10,791 nt of DNA from an uncultured Lachnospiraceae bacterium (GTDB lineage Bacteria; Bacillota; Clostridia; Lachnospirales; Lachnospiraceae): positions 1 to 10,791 of the forward strand of contig CANQYH010000087.1 of assembly GCA_947628025.1 (NCBI GenBank), given 5' to 3'. Below the pieces are notes generated by a model. It was not told where the DNA came from, did not search any database, and was given only the letters and a program-made list of their open reading frames with translations. Of this stretch, positions 1 through 6,573 are shown piece after piece; position 1 is the stretch's first letter, and each line of letters starts with the position of its first letter. A program made the position numbers and the translations under genes.

Positions 1-142
1 TCCTTTTTTGATTTCCCTTGGGGAAAATCCTTTGGTTACATTACGAGGTAATTATACTTCCTATAATGGAAATTATCGAAAGTACGAGGGGGAGAGCGGC
101 AAAAAATAAAAGAAAATTAATAAGAATTAAAGAGGGAATACG

Positions 143-171
143 TTGTCTGCGGTTTCAAATTGTGTTATACT
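143..171 (+). promoter_or_regulatory. sigma-A-type promoter of the O-antigen ligase-like gene
   Basis: A -35 box TTGTCT (143-148) and a -10 box TATACT (166-171) are separated by exactly 17 nt. A TG one base upstream of the -10 box gives an extended -10 element. A strongly A-rich stretch (about 100-135) lies just upstream and could act as an UP element. Transcription would start near 178, leaving a leader of about 25 nt that contains the GGAGG ribosome site at 193-197. The rest of 1-142 holds no gene I can support. A second TATAAT at 62-67 lacks a well-spaced -35 box. Confidence 0.7.
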
Positions 172-202
172 TACCCCATTATGAAATGTGATGGAGGAAT
201 AC

Positions 203-1912
203 ATGGCAAAGAAAGTACAGGACAAGAAAGCGCTGGTGAAAGAAAAACGGAGCAGGAGCCTTTTTTTGTCTGTCGTGACGGATATTTTTGTGATAGCGGT
301 GCTGGCAGGGCAGTTTTTGGTCTACGATGACTATTATTTTAATATGCTCGAGACCAAGTATTATTACTATTGTATCTGCGCCATAGGATTATTGGGGCTT
401 TTTGCTATATATGGCATTATAAGGCTGATCGTAAAGCTGGTCAAGAAAGAACCGATACTGAAAGGGAAAAAGAAGTTCAGGGAGATTTTTTCCGGCACGG
501 ACCTTATGGTGCTGGCTTTTGCAACGATCGTGATCATTTCGACGGCGCTGGCCCCTTATAAGTGGGAAGCGTTCTGGGGCAATGAGGGGCGGTATTCCGG
601 CGCGTTTTTGCTGCTGATCTATGTGGGAGTCTATTTTTGTGTGACCAGGTGCTATACGATCAAAGCCTGGCATATGGAATTGTTCCTGATCGCGGGACTG
701 ATCATGTGTTTCCTGGGGATATCGGATTTTTGGGACATGGATCTGCTTCACTTTAAGGAGAATATTACGGATGCGGAGCGCCGCTCATTCACATCGACCA
801 TAGGAAATATCAATACGTATACTTCCTGCGTGGCGATGGTGATGGCGGTGGCCGGCGCATTGTTCGCGGGCGGCAAGAAGCTCTTGGGAAATATCTGGCA
901 CGGTTTTGTGGTGATTGTGACGTTTGCCGCGATGATCATCGGCACCAGCGACAACGCATATCTTTCGTTAGCTGCTTTCTTCGGGTTTATGCCGCTTTAT
1001 ATGTTCCGCAGCCGGGAGGGGATCCGCAGGTATATCGTGCTTTTGACGATGTTCTTTTCTGTGGCCTGGGGGATCTCTTATATGGAGACGAATTATGCGG
1101 ATCAGGTGGTACAGATCAACAGTATATTTCAAATGATATCTCAATATTCCGGACTCAGGCAGGTCGTGGAAAGGCTTTGGATTTTGTGCGTGGTGCTGTA
1201 TGCCCTGCATTTTGCGCTGTGTATTCTGCGCTATGTCACTAAGAAAAACAAGGGCCAGGCAGACGGGACGGACATCGGGCCGGCCGTGAAAAAGGATTTT
1301 TTGTGCAAATGGCTGGTGCGCCTTTGGTGGTGCGTGATCATCCTGGTGATAGCGGCGGCGATCTACGTGCTGTGGGACGTGAATTTTGCGGGAAACGTCG
1401 AACGATACGGAAGCCTGAAAGAATATCTGTATTTTGACGATAACTGGGGGACGCATCGCGGATATATATGGCGGATCGCGATAGAAAATTATAAGAAGTT
1501 CCCTCTTTTGCAGAAGATCTTCGGATATGGACCGGATACGTTTGCGCTTGTGACCTGGTTCAATAACTATGAGGAAATGGTAAATATTCACCATGTGCGC
1601 TATGACAGCGTTCACAATGAGTTTTTACAGTATTTCGTAACCATCGGGCCGATCGGGCTGTTGAGTTATCTGGGGATCCTTGCCACTTCGATCTGGAGCG
1701 TGGCAAGGAAAAGATTGGATAACCCGGTAGTGGTGGGAGCTATGTTCGCGGTGCTTTGCTTTGGGGTGCAGGGGATTGTGAACATCCATCAGCCGATCGC
1801 AACGCCAGTGATGTGGCTGCTGATGTGTATTTCGGTGACCCCTGCGGTAGAAAAGGAAAGTATTTTCCTGCGGATAAAGAACTGGCTGTTTCGGAGACAT
1901 AAAACGGAATGA
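203..1912 (+). CDS. O-antigen ligase/polymerase family (Wzy/WaaL-like) membrane protein
   Basis: Predicted polytopic inner-membrane protein of 569 aa. I start it at ATG 203 because GGAGG (193-197) sits 5 nt upstream. The in-frame GTG 188 and ATG 191 would lie before or overlap that site. About ten or more hydrophobic segments span the protein. Features of the O-antigen ligase/polymerase family include the early TIGNINTY segment (about residues 199-206), a larger loop near residues 390-480 containing HRGYIWRIAIENY and FGYGPD, and the motif VHNEFLQY followed by GPIGLLSYLG. The histidine in HNEFLQ (about residue 471) matches the functionally important histidine of WaaL-type enzymes. Such proteins join or polymerise lipid-linked glycans at the outer face of the membrane. 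Gram-positive members probably act on surface polysaccharide or teichoic-type polymers, but the substrate cannot be read here. No glycosyltransferase neighbours are visible in the window. It is a single-gene unit with its own promoter and terminator. Confidence 0.82.
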   Translation: MAKKVQDKKALVKEKRSRSLFLSVVTDIFVIAVLAGQFLVYDDYYFNMLETKYYYYCICAIGLLGLFAIYGIIRLIVKLVKKEPILKGKKKFREIFSGTDLMVLAFATIVIISTALAPYKWEAFWGNEGRYSGAFLLLIYVGVYFCVTRCYTIKAWHMELFLIAGLIMCFLGISDFWDMDLLHFKENITDAERRSFTSTIGNINTYTSCVAMVMAVAGALFAGGKKLLGNIWHGFVVIVTFAAMIIGTSDNAYLSLAAFFGFMPLYMFRSREGIRRYIVLLTMFFSVAWGISYMETNYADQVVQINSIFQMISQYSGLRQVVERLWILCVVLYALHFALCILRYVTKKNKGQADGTDIGPAVKKDFLCKWLVRLWWCVIILVIAAAIYVLWDVNFAGNVERYGSLKEYLYFDDNWGTHRGYIWRIAIENYKKFPLLQKIFGYGPDTFALVTWFNNYEEMVNIHHVRYDSVHNEFLQYFVTIGPIGLLSYLGILATSIWSVARKRLDNPVVVGAMFAVLCFGVQGIVNIHQPIATPVMWLLMCISVTPAVEKESIFLRIKNWLFRRHKTE

Positions 1913-1943
1913 GAGGGCGCTGCTTAGGGCAGCCCCTCTTTTT
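1912..1943 (+). terminator. Rho-independent terminator of the O-antigen ligase-like gene
   Basis: The left arm (1912-1923, AGAGGG then GCTGC with one bulged C) pairs with GCAGCCCCTCT (1929-1939) across a 5-nt loop. The stem runs directly into TTTTT (1939-1943). It begins at the last base of the stop codon. The T-tract is also the first element of the direct repeat at 1939-1968. Confidence 0.85.
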
Positions 1944-1968
1944 GAATCGCGCCGGCGCGTGAGGGAGG
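1939..1968. repeat. direct repeat, copy 1 (30 nt)
   Basis: This 30-nt unit recurs at 1997-2026 with a single difference (C versus T in the middle). It consists of TTTTTGAAT, a GC-rich palindromic core (CGCGCCGGCGCG, 1948-1959, fully self-complementary in this copy) and GTGAGGGAGG-type sequence. Its 5' T-tract overlaps the T-tract of the upstream terminator. The two copies start 58 nt apart with a 28-nt non-repeated spacer. Role unknown. A local duplication of the terminator tail or a dispersed repeat family are both possible. Confidence 0.75.
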
Positions 1969-1996
1969 TCGAGGTCCAGGCGTTCCAATCCTTGGC

Positions 1997-2026
1997 TTTT
2001 TGAATCGTGCCGGCGCGTGAGGGAGG
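1997..2026. repeat. direct repeat, copy 2 (30 nt)
   Basis: Second copy of the unit at 1939-1968, differing by one base (T in place of C). The change breaks the outer pair of the palindromic core. It lies between the ends of two converging genes: the + strand O-antigen ligase-like gene and the - strand small membrane protein ending at 2061. Here the T-tract has no stem directly before it, so this copy is not an obvious terminator. Confidence 0.75.
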
Positions 2027-2060
2027 CGTAACAGCGGAGACCCTGCCTGGAAACTGTTTT

Positions 2061-2420
2061 TCAGCTCAGCACGCCTCCGATCACTCCGCTCCCGATGCAG
2101 AAGCCCAGTGCGATGGCCAGGTCTTTCGGTTCGGCGGGCAGTCCCTGATGGATGAGGACGGACATAAGCAGGAGGACGGCGAAGTACAGAACACCGGCCA
2201 GGACGCCGCAGAAAAAACGGTTTTTGCGCAGACCTTTGCCGGCCAGGAAACCGGCCAGCGCGCAGGAAAGGACGTAGACCAGATCGACTGCCATGCGGAT
2301 CTGGCTTTCTTTCAGTCGGAATTTATAGAGAGCGAAAGCGATCGCCGTCAGCAGGAGGGCGGACAGCAGATAGGATACGAAAAGGGAACGCAGGAAAACC
2401 TTGGTCTTGGAGGGATTCAT
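2061..2420 (-). CDS. small four-helix membrane protein, TIGR04086-like
   Basis: A 119-aa hydrophobic protein with four predicted membrane helices (about residues 12-32, 41-61, 69-90 and 100-118), short charged loops and a basic N-terminus (MNPSKTK). Length, topology and position beside a SCIFF locus match my recollection of the TIGR04086 family, small uncharacterised membrane proteins of Clostridia and related Firmicutes often found near yajC, scfA and secD. No catalytic motif is visible. The start at 2420 is chosen because the coding character and first helix follow it. The frame stays open upstream to a GTG at 2495, but that extension is poor in hydrophobic structure. No good Shine-Dalgarno precedes 2420, so the start is uncertain. 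It is transcribed away from scfA. Function unknown; a role in membrane handling of the SCIFF peptide or of Sec is only a guess from context. Confidence 0.72.
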   Translation of the reverse strand: MNPSKTKVFLRSLFVSYLLSALLLTAIAFALYKFRLKESQIRMAVDLVYVLSCALAGFLAGKGLRKNRFFCGVLAGVLYFAVLLLMSVLIHQGLPAEPKDLAIALGFCIGSGVIGGVLS

Positions 2421-2507
2421 GGGTGGGCACCGTTCTGTCGGTTTTGTTGTTTTTAATATATTCCTGCCTGGGGAGGGATAGTACAAGAAAAACACTTTTT
2501 AAAAGCC

Positions 2508-2536
2508 TTGCAACAATCTAAGAGTTATGATATAAT
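2508..2536 (+). promoter_or_regulatory. strong promoter of the scfA-scfB-secDF-tgt-yajC unit
   Basis: TTGCAA (2508-2513) and a perfect TATAAT (2531-2536) are spaced 17 nt apart. A TG at 2528-2529 makes the -10 box extended. This is the closest match to a sigma-A consensus in the window and fits high expression of a short peptide gene. Transcription would start near 2543, leaving a leader of about 60 nt before the ATG at 2602. It lies in the 181-nt gap separating scfA from the divergent membrane-protein gene. Confidence 0.85.
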
Positions 2537-2601
2537 CCTAAAGATATCTGACGAGATCGGCGCGGAACGCGCTGTTACATAGTTTATGAGGAGGGAAAGA
2601 C

Positions 2602-2748
2602 ATGAAGAAGGTTAAGACATTAAGCAGCAACACATTGAAGCAGTCTGTGAAGAACGGCGGCTGCGGCGAGTGCCAGACTTCCTGCCAGTCCGCGTGCAAG
2701 ACTTCCTGCACTGTGGGCAACCAGAGCTGCGAGAACCCGAATCGCTGA
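2602..2748 (+). CDS. scfA: SCIFF peptide precursor (six cysteines in forty-five residues)
   Basis: A 48-aa RiPP precursor. The leader-like N-terminus (MKKVKTLSSNTLKQSVKNGG) is followed by a cysteine-rich core with Cys at 21, 24, 28, 32, 36 and 43 and the hallmark QTSCQSACKTSC, ending VGNQSCENPNR. That is exactly six cysteines in the family spacing. The partner radical SAM enzyme installs a Cys-to-Thr thioether (ranthipeptide class). In the studied homologue, as I recall, the link joins Cys32 and Thr37. Both positions are Cys and Thr here. The start is set by GAGGAGGG (2588-2595) six nt upstream. The gene is directly downstream of the strongest promoter in the window and is followed by an attenuator before scfB. 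The mature product's role is not well established; signalling roles have been proposed for clostridial ranthipeptides. No leader peptidase is encoded here. Confidence 0.96.
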   Translation: MKKVKTLSSNTLKQSVKNGGCGECQTSCQSACKTSCTVGNQSCENPNR

Positions 2749-2777
2749 ACGTAAGACGAATATGCGAGCGCGAGGAA

Positions 2778-2812
2778 CCCCCTACGGTCCTTATGATTGT
2801 AGGGGCGTTTTT
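2778..2812 (+). terminator. attenuator-type terminator between scfA and scfB
   Basis: CCCCTAC (2779-2785) pairs perfectly with GTAGGGG (2799-2805) around a 13-nt loop. The stem is followed, after CG, by TTTTT (2808-2812). It begins 30 nt after the scfA stop codon and ends about 57 nt before the scfB start. No promoter is evident in the remaining gap, so scfB is probably read by partial read-through, giving more peptide than enzyme. The efficiency cannot be judged from sequence. Confidence 0.72.
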
Positions 2813-2868
2813 GCTTGTAATGCCGCAGGGAGCGGTATCGGCGCCTGCATTCTGGTGAGGAGATAAGT

Positions 2869-4278
2869 GTGATTCATCAATATAAAAATAATGGTTATGA
2901 TATCGTCATGGATGTCAACAGCGGAGCGGTCCATGTGGTGGACGATACGGTGTATGACGCTGTGGCGCTTTTGGCGGAGAAGCTGCCGGAGATGGACGAG
3001 CCCGGGCCGCTCCCGGGAGAACTGGCGGCGGAGGTGCGGCAGCGGCTGGCCCGGGAATACGGTTACGGCGCGCAGGACATCGACGACGCGATGTCGGACA
3101 TCCAGGAACTGATCGACGCCGAAGAATTGTTTACGAAAGACGAGTACCGGGATTATGTGGTGGATTTCAAGAAGCGGAAGACCGTGGTGAAAGCGCTGTG
3201 CCTCCACATTGCCCATGACTGCAATCTGGCCTGCCGCTATTGCTTCGCGGAAGAGGGAGAGTACCATGGACGCCGTGCCCTGATGAGTTTCGAAGTGGGG
3301 AAGAAAGCGCTGGATTTCCTGATCGCCAATTCCGGGAGCCGCCGGCATCTGGAGGTGGATTTCTTCGGCGGGGAGCCGCTGATGAACTGGGAGGTCGTGA
3401 AGCAGCTGGTGGAGTACGGCCGTTCCCAGGAGGAGATCTACAATAAGAAGTTCCGCTTCACGCTGACGACCAACGGCGTATTGCTGAACGACGAGATCAT
3501 GGACTTTTGCAACCGCGAGATGAGCAATGTGGTGCTGAGCCTAGACGGGCGGAAAGAGGTCAACGACCGGATGCGTCCGTTCCGTAAAGGGGCGGGCAGC
3601 TACGACCTGATCGTTCCGAAATTCCAGAAGTTTGCGGAGAGCCGCGGGCAGATGAATTATTACGTCCGCGGGACGTTTACCAGATACAATCTGGATTTTG
3701 CCAGCGATGTGCTCCATTTTGCGGATCTGGGCTTCAAGCAGATGTCGGTCGAGCCGGTGGTGGCGTCTCCGGACGAGCCTTACGCGCTGCAGCCGGAGGA
3801 TCTTCCGCAGATTCTTTCCGAGTATGACCGGCTGGCGGTGGAGTATATTAAGAGGAAGAAAGAGGGGCGCGGTTTTAATTTCTTCCATTTTATGATCGAT
3901 CTGAATCAGGGCCCCTGCGTGGCGAAGCGGCTGTCAGGCTGCGGTTCCGGTACCGAGTATCTGGCGGTGACGCCGTGGGGGGATCTGTATCCCTGTCATC
4001 AGTTTGTTGGCCAGGAGCAGTTCCTGCTGGGCAATGTGGACGAGGGCATCACGAACACGGCGGTCCGCGATGAGTTCAAATTGTGCAACGTCTACGCCAA
4101 GGACAAGTGCCGCGACTGTTTCGCCCGGTTCTATTGCAGCGGCGGCTGCGCGGCGAATGCCTGGAACTATGACGGTTCGATCACAGGGGCGTACGATATC
4201 GGCTGCGAGATGCAGAAGAAGCGGATCGAGTGCGCGATCATGATCAAGGCGGCCCTGGCGGATGAAGAGGAGCATTAA
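2869..4278 (+). CDS. scfB: SCIFF maturase, radical SAM/SPASM thioether-forming enzyme
   Basis: A 469-aa cytoplasmic iron-sulfur enzyme that crosslinks the ScfA core through a Cys-Thr thioether using S-adenosylmethionine. Residues 1-90 resemble a RiPP recognition (PqqD-like) domain that would bind the leader. The radical SAM cluster motif is C118-x3-C122-x2-C125, followed by FFGGEP (165-170), and TTNG and SLDG in the barrel. The C-terminal SPASM domain shows the full pattern: C358-x12-G-x4-C376, then C414-x2-C417-x5-C423-x3-C427, then C446. Cys350 is a further candidate auxiliary-cluster ligand. Translation starts at GTG 2869 with GAGGAG at 2857-2862. Length is usual for the family. It follows scfA after the attenuator and ends 21 nt before secDF, consistent with one operon. 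All recognisable catalytic cysteines are intact. Confidence 0.95.
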   Translation: MIHQYKNNGYDIVMDVNSGAVHVVDDTVYDAVALLAEKLPEMDEPGPLPGELAAEVRQRLAREYGYGAQDIDDAMSDIQELIDAEELFTKDEYRDYVVDFKKRKTVVKALCLHIAHDCNLACRYCFAEEGEYHGRRALMSFEVGKKALDFLIANSGSRRHLEVDFFGGEPLMNWEVVKQLVEYGRSQEEIYNKKFRFTLTTNGVLLNDEIMDFCNREMSNVVLSLDGRKEVNDRMRPFRKGAGSYDLIVPKFQKFAESRGQMNYYVRGTFTRYNLDFASDVLHFADLGFKQMSVEPVVASPDEPYALQPEDLPQILSEYDRLAVEYIKRKKEGRGFNFFHFMIDLNQGPCVAKRLSGCGSGTEYLAVTPWGDLYPCHQFVGQEQFLLGNVDEGITNTAVRDEFKLCNVYAKDKCRDCFARFYCSGGCAANAWNYDGSITGAYDIGCEMQKKRIECAIMIKAALADEEEH

Positions 4279-4299
4279 AAGCAAAGGAGATAAAAGAAA

Positions 4300-6483
4300 A
4301 TGAAAAGAGGAAAAGGAAAGGGCCTGATCGGCCTGCTGATCGTTCTGCTGTGCGTCGGACTGTTTGGCTGGTTCGGCTACGACACAGCGGACGACATCAA
4401 GCTGGGGTTGGATCTGGCGGGGGGCGTCAGCATTACGTATCGGACGGTGATCGATGATCCGTCGGATACGGATATGTCGGATACGATCTACAAGCTGCAG
4501 CAGAGGGTGCAGAATTACAGCACAGAAGCAGAGGTCTATCAGGAGGGCAGCAACCGCATCAATATCGATATTCCCGGTGTTTCGGATGCCAATGAGATCC
4601 TGGAGGAGCTGGGCAAGCCTGGTTCTCTGATGTTTGTGGATCCGGAGGGCAATGTGATCCTGACCGGTGACCAGGTGGTTCGGGCCGAGGCCGGCATCAT
4701 GAAAGATCAGACGACGGGCCTGGACGATTATATCGTCAGCCTGGGTTTTAATGAAGAAGGAACCGCTGCGTTCGCGGAAGCGACGGCGGCCAATGTCGGC
4801 AATATCATCTATATCATTTATGATAATCAGATCGTTTCCTATCCGACGGTGCAGACCGCGATCACCGGCGGCGAGTGCTACATCGAGGGGATGGGCACGT
4901 ATGAGGCGGCTCAGAACCTGGCGGCGACGATCCGCATCGGTTCCCTGTCTCTGGAGTTGGAAGAGCTGCGGTCCCAGGTGGTCGGCGCAAGGCTGGGACA
5001 GGATGCGATCCGGACCAGTCTTCTGGCGGCTCTGATCGGTTTTGTGATCATCGCGGTGTTCATGATCGTCGTTTACCGGATCCCGGGTCTGGCGTCCGTG
5101 ATCGCTTTGGCGCTGTATGCGGGGCTGGAAATGATCCTTTTGTCGGCGTTTGAAGTGACGCTGACACTGCCCGGTATCGCGGGTATCATCCTGTCCATTG
5201 GTATGGCTGTGGACGCCAACGTGATCATCTTCACGCGTATCAAAGAAGAGATCGGCGTAGGCAAGACGGTGCGTTCCGCGATCAAGACCGGTTTCAGCAA
5301 GGCTCTGTCGGCGATCGTGGACGGCAACGTGACGACGCTGATCGCGGCGGCGGTACTGTTCCTGCGCGGTTCCGGTACGGTGAAAGGCTTCGCGACGACG
5401 CTGGCGATCGGTATCATTTTGTCGATGGTGACGGCGCTTTTCATCACCAGGACGACGCTGTACGCCCTGTATGAGCTGGGCTTCCAGGATGCGAAGTTCT
5501 ATGGCGTCAAGAAGGACAAAGCGCCGGTCGATTTCCTGGGCAAGAGGAAGGTCTGCTTTATCATTTCGATCGTAGCCATCGTAGCGGGCTGGGCGGTCAT
5601 GATCGGCGGCGCGGCGACCGGAAGCGGGGCCCTCAACTGGGGCATGGATTTCAAGGGCGGCACTTCTACCAATGTGACGTTCAATGAGGATATGAGCCTG
5701 GAGCAGATCGACAGCCAGGTGCTTCCGGTGATCCGCGAAGCGACAGGCGTGGTGGACGTCCAGCAGCAGAAAGTGGCCGGTACGACGGAGGTGATCTTCC
5801 GCACCCAGACGCTGGATGTCGAGCAGAGGAAAGCGATGGAGGACGCCCTGGTAGAGAACTTCGGCGTAGACAGCGAGACGATCACGACGGAGAACATTTC
5901 CGGCGCGATCAGCGCGGAGATGAAGCGGGATGCGGTCGTGGCCGTGATCGTGGCGACGATCCTGATGCTTCTGTATATCTGGTTCCGGTTTAAGGATATT
6001 CGTTTCGCGGCCAGCGCCGTGGCGGCCCTGGTACATGACGTGCTGGTGGTGCTGACCTTTTACGCGGCGGCCCGCTGGTCCGTGGGCTCCACGTTCATCG
6101 CCTGTATGCTGACCATCGTAGGTTACTCGATCAACGCGACGATCGTTATCTTCGACCGTATCCGTGAGAACCTGCGTCTGAAGACCAACAAACAGACGCT
6201 GGAGGATGTGGTAAACAGCAGTATCACCCAGACGTTCACCAGGAGCATTAATACGTCGCTGACCACGTTCGTGATGGTATTCGTCCTGTTTATCCTGGGC
6301 GTCAGTTCCATCCGCGAGTTTACGCTGCCGCTGATGGTCGGCATCGTCTGTGGTACGTATTCTTCCGTATGTATCACGGGCGCTCTGTGGTACGTGATGA
6401 CGACTTATAAGAAAACGGCGAAAGCCGGCGGCGCGGCCAAGAAAGAAAAGGCCGTGAACCCGGCCAAGAAAGCGGAGAAATAA
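4300..6483 (+). CDS. secDF: protein translocase subunit SecDF (fused SecD and SecF)
   Basis: A 727-aa membrane protein that helps the SecYEG/SecA channel export proteins, using the proton gradient. The SecD half (about 1-400) has TM1 (8-26), GLDLAGG (36-42), an extracellular domain to about 240 and GMAVDANVIIFTRIKEE (301-317) with the conserved Asp305. The SecF half (about 410-705) has GMDFKGG (448-454), a smaller outside domain and GYSINATIVIFDRIREN (608-624), then QTFTRS with Arg648. Each half has six predicted helices, and the C-tail is Lys/Ala-rich. Many Clostridia carry separate secD and secF; here they are one chain. Oddly, the residue after SINxT-type Asn612 is Ala613 where well-studied SecFs have a conserved Asp. 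A ribosome site AAAGGAG (4283-4289) lies about 10 nt before the ATG. The gene follows scfB by 21 nt. Confidence 0.95.
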   Translation: MKRGKGKGLIGLLIVLLCVGLFGWFGYDTADDIKLGLDLAGGVSITYRTVIDDPSDTDMSDTIYKLQQRVQNYSTEAEVYQEGSNRINIDIPGVSDANEILEELGKPGSLMFVDPEGNVILTGDQVVRAEAGIMKDQTTGLDDYIVSLGFNEEGTAAFAEATAANVGNIIYIIYDNQIVSYPTVQTAITGGECYIEGMGTYEAAQNLAATIRIGSLSLELEELRSQVVGARLGQDAIRTSLLAALIGFVIIAVFMIVVYRIPGLASVIALALYAGLEMILLSAFEVTLTLPGIAGIILSIGMAVDANVIIFTRIKEEIGVGKTVRSAIKTGFSKALSAIVDGNVTTLIAAAVLFLRGSGTVKGFATTLAIGIILSMVTALFITRTTLYALYELGFQDAKFYGVKKDKAPVDFLGKRKVCFIISIVAIVAGWAVMIGGAATGSGALNWGMDFKGGTSTNVTFNEDMSLEQIDSQVLPVIREATGVVDVQQQKVAGTTEVIFRTQTLDVEQRKAMEDALVENFGVDSETITTENISGAISAEMKRDAVVAVIVATILMLLYIWFRFKDIRFAASAVAALVHDVLVVLTFYAAARWSVGSTFIACMLTIVGYSINATIVIFDRIRENLRLKTNKQTLEDVVNSSITQTFTRSINTSLTTFVMVFVLFILGVSSIREFTLPLMVGIVCGTYSSVCITGALWYVMTTYKKTAKAGGAAKKEKAVNPAKKAEK

Positions 6484-6573
6484 AACCTTTGGCAGAGTTT
6501 GAAAGCGCGGCGGAGAGCGGAGCCATAAGCCGGCGGACGGAGCCGGCCGGTCACAGAAAGCAGAATAATTAGC

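Noticed and set aside
10..29. Imperfect hairpin near the window start
   Set aside because: The T-run precedes rather than follows the stem on the + strand, and on the - strand the stem is followed by A bases. It does not qualify as a terminator in either direction.
188..202. Earlier starts (GTG 188, ATG 191) for the O-antigen ligase-like gene
   Set aside because: The GGAGG at 193-197 is correctly spaced for ATG 203 and would fall inside the coding region if an earlier start were used.
968..1615. 215-codon - strand frame inside the O-antigen ligase-like gene
   Set aside because: The composition is His/Arg/Pro-rich, typical of antisense shadow, while the + strand protein has coherent membrane helices and family motifs.
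2007..2456. 149-codon + strand frame opposite the small membrane protein
   Set aside because: It is rich in Gln, Glu and Asp with no recognisable motif and no ribosome site. The - strand frame gives four clean membrane helices and fits a family expected at this locus.
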